Assembly (NCBI GenBank): GCA_944474755.1
Contig: OX104114.1
Coordinates: 30,155,220 to 30,219,219, forward strand
Reading direction: 5' to 3'
Source: Limnoperna fortunei
Taxonomy: Eukaryota; Mollusca; Bivalvia; Mytilida; Modiolidae
Length of the DNA stretch: 64,000 nucleotides
Shown here: piece after piece, positions 7,851-21,276 of the stretch
How positions within the stretch are numbered: the first letter of the stretch is position 1
Layout: each line of letters begins with the position of its first letter
Translations under genes and position numbers: made by a program
The notes under the pieces: generated by a model
Databases searched by the model: none
What the model saw: the letters and a program-made list of their open reading frames with translations, nothing else
What the model was told of the DNA's origin: nothing

Positions 7851-9524
7851 GAACCTATATTTATTATTATTATTATTCTTATTGTTTTTCCGCCAACTTT
7901 TCTTTTCCCATTATAAATTTTGTTTCGCGACATGTCGAAAAGACCTTTTGTACTATGGGTGTATAAGACATTACGCTTTCGCAGTTGACCCTGTCACACC
8001 GAACACTTGTTCTTTACGGAGTTATCTCCCCTGTTACAGAAAAGCTTGTGTGCAGATAAACTATGAAACCGTAAAAGATTTCGCAATAAAAGTTGTTGCA
8101 AAATGGTCAGCTATGGATTGCGACAATTTGTTACATATCGCGCAAAGTATTTTGACGACTCCTTGTAGGAGTTATTTCCCCTTATTTATTGGAAGTAAAA
8201 TTTGTACCATTGTAACTCATGAACCAGAGGTGATATAGACTAGATATTTCACAGTTGGTCATCATTGACCTTGACCTTGAAAAAGGTCACAAGGTCAAAG
8301 GTCAAGGTCATGTTCTAATTTTTGACCCTTGGTTGTGTGCAGATCTTCTCCTTTACTATAATAGATAGAGAACTGAAACCTTTACCAAAATGTGTATCAT
8401 ATTAAGATCTTGAATCGTCACTTTTTTTATTTGACATTTTATAAGAGTTGTCTCCCCTTAGACCAATAATATGCATTGTGAGTTACATTAGATCACTATA
8501 TCTCAGTAACTATAACAGATATATACATGAAACCTTATATCATTGGTCATCATTGACCTTGACCTTGAAAATGGACACAAGGTCAAAGGTCAAGGTCACG
8601 TTTGAAATTTTGACATTGTCTCGCCATCGCTATTCCCTTGAAACGGTAAAAGATAGGCAATAACTTGTAATTGGTAAAATGTCAACTTTCACCTTGACCT
8701 AGCCCAAGGTCACAAGGTCAAAGGTCAAGGTCACCTGGGTTTCAGTACAGCGACATGTGAATTTTTGTACCTTTGGATTCGCTTTGTTTTTTTAGCTTGC
8801 TACATGTCGCAATAAAATTTGGTGCCAGGCATGGGCAAAAATATGGGGAATTTGAGGGTATTCCGCCAGCTTGCAAAAAATAAAAAGGGGGGGGGTGTTT
8901 CTAAGGGACCCCATAAGAATGTAGTGTGCAGATTTCATCCTAGACCACAGAGAATGGTGAAACAAAATGGACGCCAAATAGTTCGGGGATCGATGTCCTT
9001 GACTTGTCGCTACAGTAGAAATCATTCTGACGAACGATAAAAAAATTTCCAGGTCATGAAAGTTGAAGATAGGTTTTTCATGCAAAAATCGCGATTTTCA
9101 GAAAAACCATAAATCCTAGCCTTTCGAAAATGCCGCCAATCGATTTAGAATGTCGATTTTACCCCAACCAAGTATCTCGGATGTGCATAAATGTCAACAA
9201 AATCGAAAATCGGCAGAAAAAATCAAATGTCGAGGCCCCATCGGTACCCCCTAAATTTCAGCGATTGAATGTTTGTGCATTGATAAATCCTTAAAATATA
9301 CATCTGAATTATGTCTTCATGAGTTGTTCTAGCTGAAACAAACATTTTTTCTACTTGATCATTTATTTTGAAATGCCATCGAGTGTCGTCCGGTATGCAC
9401 GACTGCTGTATTTTACCGAACAAAGAAACGGTTTCCCTATTACAATGAATCGAAAGTAACATTCCTTTGAATTTAACTGTCAAAATAGCATCACTGTTGA
9501 CCTCCTGAAAAGTCATCTTTTCAA

Positions 9525-9556
<32 letters not shown>

Positions 9557-9780
9557 AACTTCGTGATAATATATAAAATTGTCACGTGACTTTAGTCGTT
9601 TCCACCAGTCAAATCAATGCGTTTTATTTGTATTTTATAAATAAAAATCAAAGAATTTTCTGTCTTTCTTATTTATTTCATTGGTAAATACACGAAAACA
9701 TTACAAAATGTCTCTGTATTTTAAATGTAGAAAACACATTGAAGGTATATATACGTCAAAATTTGACTTTCTGCATATCG

Positions 9781-9852
9781 TCTTCCGTGGTCCAGTGGTA
9801 TCAACGAGGGCTGGCAAGACTGACATCGTCGGTTCGAGCCTAGGATGTGACA
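9781..9852 (+). pseudogene. tRNA-like sequence of U3
   Basis: A box from 9788, B box from 9832, TATATATA 9746-9753, T5 9858-9862. First copy of Block II; the segment itself is unchanged from Block I. Confidence 0.63.
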
Positions 9853-10086
9853 TATGATTTTTGCATGGTTTTCTGCTACGTTTCACGTATATTTTATGCA
9901 GTTATGGTTTTTTATATAGAAAAAACAAAAAAAAAACTGAAATTTTTTTACGCCGCGGTGTAAAAAATGTCGATGGAAGTGGTAAGCCATGATTATTTGT
10001 GGCGAAGTCACAAATGAACCTATATTATTAAGGCTTTCCACTTCCGAGTGGGAAGCCTTACTGTTATTCTTCTGTTTCTTATTATT

Positions 10087-11558
10087 AAGGCTTTCCACTT
10101 TCCGAGTGGAAAGCCTTCCTGTTATTTGTCTGTTTATTATTATTATTATTCTTTTTTTTCCGCCAAGTTTTCTTTTCCCATTATAAATTTTGTTTCGCGA
10201 CATGTCGTAAAGACATTTTGTACTATGGATGTATGAGACATTACGCTTTCGCAGTTAACCCTGGCTCACCGAACACTTGTTCTTTACGGAGTTATCTCCC
10301 CTGTTACAGAAAAGCTTGTGTGCAGATAAACTATGAAACCGTAAAAGATTTTGCAATAAAACTTTTTGCAAAATGGCCAGCTATTGATCGCGACAATTTG
10401 TTACATATCGCGCAAAGTATTTTGACGACTCCTTGCAGGAGTTATTTCCCCTTATTTATTGGAAGTACATTTTGTAGCATTGTAACTCAAGAACCAGAGG
10501 TAATAGAGACTAGATATTTCACAGTTGGTCATCATTGACCTTGACCTTGAAAAAGGTCACAAGGTCAAAGGTCAAGGTCATGTTCTAATTTTTGACCCTT
10601 TGTTGTGTGCAGATCTCCTCCTTTACTATAATAGATAGAGAACTGAAACCTTTACCAAAATGTGTATCATATTAAGATCTTGAATCGTCACTTTTTTTAT
10701 TTGACATTTTTATAAGAGTTATCTCCCCTAGACCAATAAAATATATTGTGAATTACATTATATCACCATATCTCAGTTACTATAACAGATATTTATATGA
10801 AACCTTATATTATTGGTCATCATTGACCTTGACCTTGAAAATGGACACAAGGTCAAAGGTCAAGGTCACGTTTGAAATTTTGACATTGTCTTGTCATTGC
10901 TATTGCATTGAAACGGTAAAAGATAAGCTATAAGTTATAATGGATAAAATGTTGGTCTCATTAAGGCGCAACTTTTTTACATTTGGAGGGAAAGGATCCG
11001 ACTTCATCTTATAGGAGTTATCCCCCATTACTACCACTGATAATTAGGTTTTCATTAATTACTTATCAACTATTGATAGTAGAGGCATTGGGTCTTCACT
11101 ATAGACCAGTATGACCCTTGACCTTGAAAATAGAAACAAGGTCAAAGGTCAAGGTCATCTTATAAATTTTGGTATTTATGATAAATAGTCATTTCTTCAT
11201 AATTATACGACATATTGACATAGGATCTGCACTGTTTGTCCTTTATTGACCCTCAGCATGGTCAAGGTCATATTGACAGAAGTCAAGGTCAAAACATATT
11301 TTTCGGAAATTCTGCTTTTTCGTGTAAATTAAATGGTAAATCTTAATAAATGCTTTGTTTTTAAAGCATTAAGTATGCAAATATCAAAAACTTGCTGATC
11401 AAGAACATTTATGTCAATTAACGTCCTATTTTTTTACCTTTTTTATTTCGAAAGATAGCCGAATGGTTTTTCTTTCGTGTGTTTATTTTGAAAAGAAAAG
11501 TCAATTTCCATAAACCAAAGTCAATGTCAAGGTCATTTTTGCGATAAGTGGAAAGCCT
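10087..11558 (+). mobile_element. Beta segment in U4 with TIR-like ends (1472 bp)
   Basis: Opens with a perfect 13-pair hairpin (AAGGCTTTCCACT / AGTGGAAAGCCTT, five-base loop) and closes with AAGTGGAAAGCCT. Its right third differs clearly from alpha (for example AAGTATGCAAATATC near 11370). It carries AGGTCA clusters and worn half-sites (GTCAAGGTCA several times between 11100 and 11300). No coding sequence seen. Confidence 0.55.
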
Positions 11559-11560
11559 CT

Positions 11561-11582
11561 CATTTGTTCGGTAGAACCAATG
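11561..11582. repeat. Junction hairpin, beta type
   Basis: Arms CATTTGTTC and GAACCAATG, eight of nine pairs, loop GGTA, followed by AACTTATATTTATT. Confidence 0.7.
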
Positions 11583-13260
11583 AACTTATATTTATTATTA
11601 TTATTATTCTTATTGTTTTTCCGCCAACTTTTCTTTTCCCATTATAAATTTTGTTTCGCGACATGTCGAAAAGACCTTTTGTACTATGGGTGTATAAGAC
11701 ATTACGCTTTCGCAGTTGACCCTGTCACACCGAACACTTGTTCTTTACGGAGTTATCTCCCCTGTTACAGAAAAGCTTGTGTGCAGATAAACTATGAAAC
11801 CGTAAAAGATTTCGCAATAAAAGTTGTTGCAAAATGGTCAGCTATGGATTGCGACAATTTGTTACATATCGCGCAAAGTATTTTGACGACTCCTTGTAGG
11901 AGTTATTTCCCCTTATTTATTGGAAGTAAAATTTGTACCATTGTAACTCATGAACCAGAGGTGATATAGACTAGATATTTCACAGTTGGTCATCATTGAC
12001 CTTGACCTTGAAAAAGGTCACAAGGTCAAAGGTCAAGGTCATGTTCTAATTTTTGACCCTTGGTTGTGTGCAGATCTTCTCCTTTACTATAATAGATAGA
12101 GAACTGAAACCTTTACCAAAATGTGTATCATATTAAGATCTTGAATCGTCACTTTTTTTATTTGACATTTTATAAGAGTTGTCTCCCCTTAGACCAATAA
12201 TATGCATTGTGAGTTACATTAGATCACTATATCTCAGTAACTATAACAGATATATACATGAAACCTTATATCATTGGTCATCATTGACCTTGACCTTGAA
12301 AATGGACACAAGGTCAAAGGTCAAGGTCACGTTTGAAATTTTGACATTGTCTCGCCATCGCTATTCCCTTGAAACGGTAAAAGATAGGCAATAACTTGTA
12401 ATTGGTAAAATGTCAACTTTCACCTTGACCTAGCCCAAGGTCACAAGGTCAAAGGTCAAGGTCACCTGGGTTTCAGTACAGCGACATGTGAATTTTTGTA
12501 CCTTTGGATTCGCTTTGTTTTTTTAGCTTGCTACATGTCGCAATAAAATTTGGTGCCAGGCATGGGCAAAAATATGGGGAATTTGAGGGTATTCCGCCAG
12601 CTTGCAAAAAATAAAAAGGGGGGGGGGGGGGTGTTTCTAAGGGACCCCATAAGAATGTAGTGTGCAGATTTCATCCTAGACCACAGAGAATGGTGAAACA
12701 AAATGGACGCCAAATAGTTCGGGGATCGATGTCCTTGACTTGTCGCTACAGTAGAAATCATTCTGACGAACGATAAAAAAATTTCCAGGTCATGAAAGTT
12801 GAAGATAGGTTTTTCATGCAAAAATCGCGATTTTCAGAAAAACCATAAATCCTAGCCTTTCGAAAATGCCGCCAATCGATTTAGAATGTCGATTTTACCC
12901 CAACCAAGTATCTCGGATGTGCATAAATGTCAACAAAATCGAAAATCGGCAGAAAAAATCAAATGTCGAGGCCCCATCGGTACCCCCTAAATTTCAGCGA
13001 TTGAATGTTTGTGCATTGATAAATCCTTAAAATATACATCTGAATTATGTCTTCATGAGTTGTTCTAGCTGAAACAAACATTTTTTCTACTTGATCATTT
13101 ATTTTGAAATGCCATCGAGTGTCGTCCGGTATGCACGACTGCTGTATTTTACCGAACAAAGAAACGGTTTCCCTATTACAATGAATCGAAAGTAACATTC
13201 CTTTGAATTTAACTGTCAAAATAGCATCACTGTTGACCTCCTGAAAAGTCATCTTTTCAA

Positions 13261-13292
<32 letters not shown>

Positions 13293-13516
13293 AACTTCGT
13301 GATAATATATAAAATTGTCACGTGACTTTAGTCGTTTCCACCAGTCAAATCAATGCGTTTTATTTGTATTTTATAAATAAAAATCAAAGAATTTTCTGTC
13401 TTTCTTATTTATTTCATTGGTAAATACACGAAAACATTACAAAATGTCTCTGTATTTTAAATGTAGAAAACACATTGAAGGTATATATACGTCAAAATTT
13501 GACTTTCTGCATATCG

Positions 13517-13588
13517 TCTTCCGTGGTCCAGTGGTATCAACGAGGGCTGGCAAGACTGACATCGTCGGTTCGAGCCTAGGATGTGACA
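13517..13588 (+). pseudogene. tRNA-like sequence of U4
   Basis: A box from 13524, B box from 13568, TATATATA 13482-13489, T5 13594-13598. Confidence 0.63.
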
Positions 13589-13822
13589 TATGATTTTTGC
13601 ATGGTTTTCTGCTACGTTTCACGTATATTTTATGCAGTTATGGTTTTTTATATAGAAAAAACAAAAAAAAAACTGAAATTTTTTTACGCCGCGGTGTAAA
13701 AAATGTCGATGGAAGTGGTAAGCCATGATTATTTGTGGCGAAGTCACAAATGAACCTATATTATTAAGGCTTTCCACTTCCGAGTGGGAAGCCTTACTGT
13801 TATTCTTCTGTTTCTTATTATT

Positions 13823-15317
13823 AAGGCTTTCCACTTTCCGAGTGGAAAGCCTTCTTGTTATTCTTCTGTTTCTTATTATTATTATTATTATTCTTATTTT
13901 TTTCCGCCAAGTTTTCTTTTCCCATTATAAATTTTGTTTCGCGACATGTCGTAAAGACATTTTGTACTATGGTTGTATAAGACATTACGCTTTCGCAGTT
14001 GACCCTGTCACACCGAACACTTGTTCTTTACGGAGTTATCTCCCCTGTTACAGAAAAGCTTGTGTGCAGATAAACTATGAAACCGTAAAAGATTTCGCAA
14101 TAAAAGTTGTTGCAAAATGGTCAGCTATGGATTGCGACAATTTGTTACATATCGTGCAAAGTATTTTGACGACTCCTTGTAGGAGTTATTTCCCCTTTTT
14201 TATTGGAAGTAAAAATTGTACCATTGTAACTCATGAACCAGAGGTGATATAGACTAGATATTTCACAGTTGGTCATCATTGACCTTGACCTTGAAAAAGG
14301 TCACAAGGTCAAAGGTCAAGGTCATGTTCTAATTTTTGACCCTTGGTTGTGTGCAGATCTCCTCCTTTACTATAATAGATAGAGAACTGAAACCTTTACC
14401 AAAATGTGTATCATATTGAGATCTTGAATCGTCACTTTTTTTATTTGACATTTTTATAAGAGTTATCTCCCCTAGACCAATAAAATGTATTGTGAATTGC
14501 ATTATATCACTATATCTCAGTAACTATAACAGATATATATATGAAACCTTATATCATTGGTCATCATTGACCTTGACCTTGAAAATGGACACAAGGTCAA
14601 AGGTCTAGGTCACGTTTGAAATTTTGGCATTGTCTTGTCATCGCTATTACTTTGAAACGGTAAAAGATAGGCTATAAGTTATAATGGATAAAATGTTGGT
14701 CTCATAAAGGCGCAACTTTTTTCTATTTAGAGGGAAAGGATCCGGCTTCATCTTATAGGAGTTATCCCCCATAACAACCATTGATAATTAGTTTTTCATT
14801 AATTACTTATCAACTATTGATAATAGAGGCATGGGGTCTTCACTATGGATCATTAGGACCCTTGACCTTGAAAACAAATACAAGGTCAAAGGTCAAGGTC
14901 ATTTTCTAATTTTTTGTATATATTATAAGTAGTCATATCTTAATGACTTTAAGAGATATTGGCATAAAATCTTCAATGTTGATCACTGTTGACCTTCAGC
15001 ATGGTCAAGGTCATGCTGTAAAAGTCAAGGTCAAAGTCCTTTATAAATGTTTTTCATGGTACTATGTATTTTGAATGGCTTCTTCTTTTAATGCTATTGC
15101 CTATAAGTAATATTTAGGTAGATTCAAAGATCAGTTGTCAAGGTCATTCAAGTTTTCTTACGTCCTATTTAATGACCTTTCTTATTTTTAAAGATATCTA
15201 AATAGTTTTTTTAATAATTTTTGTTCTTATTAATTGCTATAGACAAATTACGTATGTTTCTTAGCGTTTTGGTTTCAAGGTCATTTATTTAAGGTCTTCT
15301 TTTGAAGTGGAAAGCCT
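13823..15317 (+). mobile_element. Alpha segment in U5 with TIR-like ends (1495 bp)
   Basis: Left hairpin is perfect (AAGGCTTTCCACT / AGTGGAAAGCCTT); right end AAGTGGAAAGCCT at 15305-15317. Clearly the sister of the U3 segment (shared TTGATCAC, GGTTTCAAGGTCATTTATTT region near the right end) but with many scattered substitutions, so the two alpha copies are older than the units around them. Confidence 0.55.
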
Positions 15318-15320
15318 ATT

Positions 15321-15340
15321 AATCGTTCTTTAGAACGATT
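15321..15340. repeat. Junction hairpin, alpha type, second copy
   Basis: Same arms as the U3 hairpin (AATCGTTC / GAACGATT); the loop is TTTA instead of GTTA. Changes fall in the loop, not the stem. Confidence 0.75.
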
Positions 15341-17016
15341 GAACCTATATTTATTATTATTATTATTCTTATTGTTTTTCCGCCAACTTTTCTTTTCCCA
15401 TTATAAATTTTGTTTCGCGACATGTCGAAAAGACCTTTTGTACTATGGGTGTATAAGACATTACGCTTTCGCAGTTGACCCTGTCACACCGAACACTTGT
15501 TCTTTACGGAGTTATCTCCCCTGTTACAGAAAAGCTTGTGTGCAGATAAACTATGAAACCGTAAAAGATTTCGCAATAAAAGTTGTTGCAAAATGGTCAG
15601 CTATGGATTGCGACAATTTGTTACATATCGCGCAAAGTATTTTGACGACTCCTTGTAGGAGTTATTTCCCCTTATTTATTGGAAGTAAAATTTGTACCAT
15701 TGTAACTCATGAACCAGAGGTGATATAGACTAGATATTTCACAGTTGGTCATCATTGACCTTGACCTTGAAAAAGGTCACAAGGTCAAAGGTCAAGGTCA
15801 TGTTCTAATTTTTGACCCTTGGTTGTGTGCAGATCTTCTCCTTTACTATAATAGATAGAGAACTGAAACCTTTACCAAAATGTGTATCATATTAAGATCT
15901 TGAATCGTCACTTTTTTTATTTGACATTTTATAAGAGTTGTCTCCCCTTAGACCAATAATATGCATTGTGAGTTACATTAGATCACTATATCTCAGTAAC
16001 TATAACAGATATATACATGAAACCTTATATCATTGGTCATCATTGACCTTGACCTTGAAAATGGACACAAGGTCAAAGGTCAAGGTCACGTTTGAAATTT
16101 TGACATTGTCTCGCCATCGCTATTCCCTTGAAACGGTAAAAGATAGGCAATAACTTGTAATTGGTAAAATGTCAACTTTCACCTTGACCTAGCCCAAGGT
16201 CACAAGGTCAAAGGTCAAGGTCACCTGGGTTTCAGTACAGCGACATGTGAATTTTTGTACCTTTGGATTCGCTTTGTTTTTTTAGCTTGCTACATGTCGC
16301 AATAAAATTTGGTGCCAGGCATGGGCAAAAATATGGGGAATTTGAGGGTATTCCGCCAGCTTGCAAAAAATAAAAAGGGGGGGGGGGTGTTTCTAAGGGA
16401 CCCCATAAGAATGTAGTGTGCAGATTTCATCCTAGACCACAGAGAATGGTGAAACAAAATGGACGCCAAATAGTTCGGGGATCGATGTCCTTGACTTGTC
16501 GCTACAGTAGAAATCATTCTGACGAACGATAAAAAAATTTCCAGGTCATGAAAGTTGAAGATAGGTTTTTCATGCAAAAATCGCGATTTTCAGAAAAACC
16601 ATAAATCCTAGCCTTTCGAAAATGCCGCCAATCGATTTAGAATGTCGATTTTACCCCAACCAAGTATCTCGGATGTGCATAAATGTCAACAAAATCGAAA
16701 ATCGGCAGAAAAAATCAAATGTCGAGGCCCCATCGGTACCCCCTAAATTTCAGCGATTGAATGTTTGTGCATTGATAAATCCTTAAAATATACATCTGAA
16801 TTATGTCTTCATGAGTTGTTCTAGCTGAAACAAACATTTTTTCTACTTGATCATTTATTTTGAAATGCCATCGAGTGTCGTCCGGTATGCACGACTGCTG
16901 TATTTTACCGAACAAAGAAACGGTTTCCCTATTACAATGAATCGAAAGTAACATTCCTTTGAATTTAACTGTCAAAATAGCATCACTGTTGACCTCCTGA
17001 AAAGTCATCTTTTCAA

Positions 17017-17049
<33 letters not shown>

Positions 17050-17273
17050 AACTTCGTGATAATATATAAAATTGTCACGTGACTTTAGTCGTTTCCACCA
17101 GTCAAATCAATGCGTTTTATTTGTATTTTATAAATAAAAATCAAAGAATTTTCTGTCTTTCTTATTTATTTCATTGGTAAATACACGAAAACATTACAAA
17201 ATGTCTCTGTATTTTAAATGTAGAAAACACATTGAAGGTATATATACGTCAAAATTTGACTTTCTGCATATCG

Positions 17274-17345
17274 TCTTCCGTGGTCCAGTGGTATCAACGA
17301 GGGCTGGCAAGACTGACATCGTCGGTTCGAGCCTAGGATGTGACA
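17274..17345 (+). pseudogene. tRNA-like sequence of U5
   Basis: A box from 17281, B box from 17325, TATATATA 17239-17246, T5 17351-17355. Confidence 0.63.
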
Positions 17346-17522
17346 TATGATTTTTGCATGGTTTTCTGCTACGTTTCACGTATATTTTATGCAGTTATGG
17401 TTTTTTATATAGAAAAAACAAAAAAAAAACTGAAATTTTTTTACGCCGCGGTGTAAAAAATGTCGATGGAAGTGGTAAGCCATGATTATTTGTGGCGAAG
17501 TCACAAATGAACCTATATTATT

Positions 17523-19749
17523 AAGGCTTTCCACTTCCGAGTGGGAAGCCTTACTGTTATTCTTCTGTTTCTTATTATTATTATTATTATTATTCTTATT
17601 GTTTTTCCGCCAACTTTTCTTTTCCCATTATAAATTTTGTTTCGCGACATGTCGAAAAGACCTTTTGTACTATGGGTGTATAAGACATTACGCTTTCGCA
17701 GTTGACCCTGTCACACCGAACACTTGTTCTTTACGGAGTTATCTCCCCTGTTACAGAAAAGCTTGTGTGCAGATAAACTATGAAACCGTAAAAGATTTCG
17801 CAATAAAAGTTGTTGCAAAATGGTCAGCTATGGATTGCGACAATTTGTTACATATCGCGCAAAGTATTTTGACGACTCCTTGTAGGAGTTATTTCCCCTT
17901 ATTTATTGGAAGTAAAATTTGTACCATTGTAACTCATGAACCAGAGGTGATATAGACTAGATATTTCACAGTTGGTCATCATTGACCTTGACCTTGAAAA
18001 AGGTCACAAGGTCAAAGGTCAAGGTCATGTTCTAATTTTTGACCCTTGGTTGTGTGCAGATCTTCTCCTTTACTATAATAGATAGAGAACTGAAACCTTT
18101 ACCAAAATGTGTATCATATTAAGATCTTGAATCGTCACTTTTTTTATTTGACATTTTATAAGAGTTGTCTCCCCTTAGACCAATAATATGCATTGTGAGT
18201 TAAATTAGATCACTATATCTCAGTAACTATAACAGATATATACATGAAACCTTATATCATTGGTCATCATTGACCTTGACCTTGAAAATGGACACAAGGT
18301 CAAAGGTCAAGGTCACGTTTGAAATTTTGACATTGTCTCGCCATCGCTATTCCCTTGAAACGGTAAAAGATAGGCAATAACTTGTAATTGGTAAAATGTC
18401 AACTTTCACCTTGACCTAGCCCAAGGTCACAAGGTCAAAGGTCAAGGTCACCTGGGTTTCAGTACAGCGACATGTGAATTTTTGTACCTTTGGATTCGCT
18501 TTGTTTTTTTAGCTTGCTACATGTCGCAATAAAATTTGGTGCCAGGCATGGGCAAAAATATGGGGAATTTGAGGGTATTCCGCCAGCTTGCAAAAAATAA
18601 AAAGGGGGGGGGGGGGTGTTTCTAAGGGACCCCATAAGAATGTAGTGTGCAGATTTCATCCTAGACCACAGAGAATGGTGAAACAAAATGGACGCCAAAT
18701 AGTTCGGGGATCGATGTCCTTGACTTGTCGCTACAGTAGAAATCATTCTGACGAACGATAAAAAAATTTCCAGGTCATGAAAGTTGAAGATAGGTTTTTC
18801 ATGCAAAAATCGCGATTTTCAGAAAAACCATAAATCCTAGCCTTTCGAAAATGCCGCCAATCGATTTAGAATGTCGATTTTACCCCAACCAAGTATCTCG
18901 GATGTGCATAAATGTCAACAAAATCGAAAATCGGCAGAAAAAATCAAATGTCGAGGCCCCATCGGTACCCCCTAAATTTCAGCGATTGAATGTTTGTGCA
19001 TTGATAAATCCTTAAAATATACATCTGAATTATGTCTTCATGAGTTGTTCTAGCTGAAACAAACATTTTTTCTACTTGATCATTTATTTTGAAATGCCAT
19101 CGAGTGTCGTCCGGTATGCACGACTGCTGTATTTTACCGAACAAAGAAACGGTTTCCCTATTACAATGAATCGAAAGTAACATTCCTTTGAATTTAACTG
19201 TCAAAATAGCATCACTGTTGACCTCCTGAAAAGTCATCTTTTCAACAAAAAAAAAAAAAAAAAAAAAAAAAAAAACAACTTCGTGATAATATATAAAATT
19301 GTCACGTGACTTTAGTCGTTTCCACCAGTCAAATCAATGCGTTTTATTTGTATTTTATAAATAAAAATCAAAGAATTTTCTGTCTTTCTTATTTATTTCA
19401 TTGGTAAATACACGAAAACATTACAAAATGTCTCTGTATTTTAAATGTAGAAAACACATTGAAGGTATATATACGTCAAAATTTGACTTTCTGCATATCG
19501 TCTTCCGTGGTCCAGTGGTATCAACGAGGGCTGGCAAGACTGACATCGTCGGTTCGAGCCTAGGATGTGACATATGATTTTTGCATGGTTTTCTGCTACG
19601 TTTCACGTATATTTTATGCAGTTATGGTTTTTTATATAGAAAAAACAAAAAAAAAACTGAAATTTTTTTACGCCGCGGTGTAAAAAATGTCGATGGAAGT
19701 GGTAAGCCATGATTATTTGTGGCGAAGTCACAAATGAACCTATATTATT
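17523..19749 (+). repeat. Unit U6 (2227 bp), only normal-length unit of Block II
   Basis: Clusters at 17982, 18270 and 18407. Poly-G is 13. A C-to-A change near 18203 (TTACATTAG to TTAAATTAG) is private to this unit and puts a stop into the reading frame that is open at this place in the other units, an argument against that frame being a gene. Confidence 0.95.
19501..19572 (+). pseudogene. tRNA-like sequence of U6
   Basis: A box from 19508, B box from 19552, TATATATA 19466-19473, T5 19578-19582. Confidence 0.63.
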
Positions 19750-19808
19750 AAGGCTTTCCACTTCCGAGTGGGAAGCCTTACTGTTATTCTTCTGTTTTTA
19801 TTATTATT

Positions 19809-21276
19809 AAGGCTTTCCACTTTCCAGTGGAAAGACTTATTGCATTTTGTCTGTTTCTTATTATTCTTATTATTCTTCCGCCAAGTTTTTTCCTTTCCCA
19901 TTATAAATTTTGTTTCGCGACATGTCGTAAAGACATTTTGTACTATGAATGTATGAGACATTACGCTTTCGCAGTTAACCCTGTCACACCAAACACTTTT
20001 TCTTTACGGAGTTATTTCCCCTGTCATAAAAATCTTGTGTGCAGATAAACTTTGAAACCGTAAAAGATTTCGCAATGAAAGTGGTTGCAAAATGCTCAGC
20101 TATTGATCGCGACAATTTATTACATATCGCGCAAAGTATTTTGACGACTCCTAGTAGGAGTTATTTCCCCTTATTTATTGGAAGTACATTTTGTACCATT
20201 GTAACTCATGAACCAGAGATGACAGAGACTAGATATTTCACAGTTGGTCATCATTGACCTTGACCTTGAAAAAGGTTACAAGGTCAAAGGTCAAGGTCAC
20301 ATTCTAAATTTTGACATTGTGGTGTGTGCGATTCTCCTCCTGAACCATAAGAGCTACAGAAATAAATCTTTTACCAAAATGTAGACCATATTAAGGTCTT
20401 GAAAGGTCACTATAAATGATTTGACTTTTGAAAGAGTTATCTCCCCTAGACCATTAAAATGTATTGTGAATATCATTATATCCCTAAATCTCAGTAACTA
20501 TAACAGATATATATATGAAACCTTATATCATTGGTCATCATTGACCTTGACCTTGAAAAGGGACACAAGGTCAAAGGTCAAGGTCACGTTTGAAATTTTG
20601 ATATTGTCTTGTCATCGCTATTGCATTGAAACGGTAAAAGATAAGCTATAAGTTATAATGGATAAAATGTTGGTCTCATTAAGGCGCAACTTTTTTACAT
20701 TTGGAGGGAAAGGATCCGACTTCATCTTATAGGAGTTATCCTCCATTACAACCACTGATAATTAGGTTTTCATTAATTACTTATCAACTATTGATAGTAG
20801 AGGCATTGGGTCTTCACTATAGACCAGTATGACCCTTGACCTTGAAAATAGAAACAAGGTCAAAGGTCAAGGTCATCTTATAAATTTTGGTATTTATGAT
20901 AAATAGTCATTTCTTCATAATTATGCGACATATTGACATAGGATCTGCACTGTTTGTCCTTTATTGACCCTCAGCATGGTCAAGGTCATATTGACAGAAG
21001 TCAAGGTCAAAACATATTTTTCGGAAATTCTGCTTTTTCGTGTAAATTAAATGGTAAATCTTAATAAATGCTTTGTTTTTAAAGCATTAAGTATGCAAAT
21101 ATCAAAAACTTGCTGGTCAAGGGCATTTATGTCAATTAACGTCCTATTTTTTTACCTTTTTTATTTCGAAAGATAGCCGAATGGTTTTTCTTTCGTGTGT
21201 TTATTTTGAAAAGAAAAGTAAATTTCCATAAACCAAAGTCAATGTCAAGGTCATTTTTGCGATAAGTGGAAAGCCT
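19809..21276 (+). mobile_element. Beta segment in U7 with TIR-like ends (1468 bp)
   Basis: Left hairpin has the imperfect right arm (AGTGGAAAGACTT) of the U3 alpha segment but a beta-type right part and beta junction hairpin, so the U7 segment is itself a mosaic. Module a carries a worn cluster with AAGGTTACAAGG near 20274. Confidence 0.52.

Larger units (their letters stand above)
6285..10029 (+). repeat. Unit U3, enlarged (3745 bp; contains alpha segment)
   Basis: H1 at 6285-6314 still has the Block I wording after it (TCTATTATT). A second, related hairpin at 6345 opens the alpha segment. From 7851 a second (ATT)n and CCGCCAAC start a normal unit body, with clusters at 8265, 8553 and 8690. 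From here to U8 the sequence reads ATGCCGCC (C at 9133) where Blocks I and III read ATGGCGCC. Confidence 0.94.
10030..13765 (+). repeat. Unit U4, enlarged (3736 bp; contains beta segment)
   Basis: H1 10030-10059, second hairpin 10087-10117, normal body from about 11583 with clusters at 11996, 12284 and 12421. Poly-G is 14. Confidence 0.94.
13766..17522 (+). repeat. Unit U5, enlarged (3757 bp; contains alpha segment)
   Basis: Longest unit of the window. H1 13766-13795; normal body from about 15341 with clusters at 15755, 16043 and 16180. Poly-G is 11. Confidence 0.94.

Noticed and set aside
9223..9585. 120-residue minus-strand frame with a long Phe run
   Set aside because: The Phe run is the poly-A tract read backwards; the frame shortens to 97 residues whenever the A count changes.
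17482..17955. 157-residue open frame (MIICGEVTNEPIL...), recurring in many Block II and III units
   Set aside because: It runs through H1, the ATT tract (giving a Leu run) and a GAGTTATYTCCCC module. In Blocks I and IV the same place is shifted out of frame by homopolymer length. No domain is recognisable; its conservation only reflects young DNA copies.
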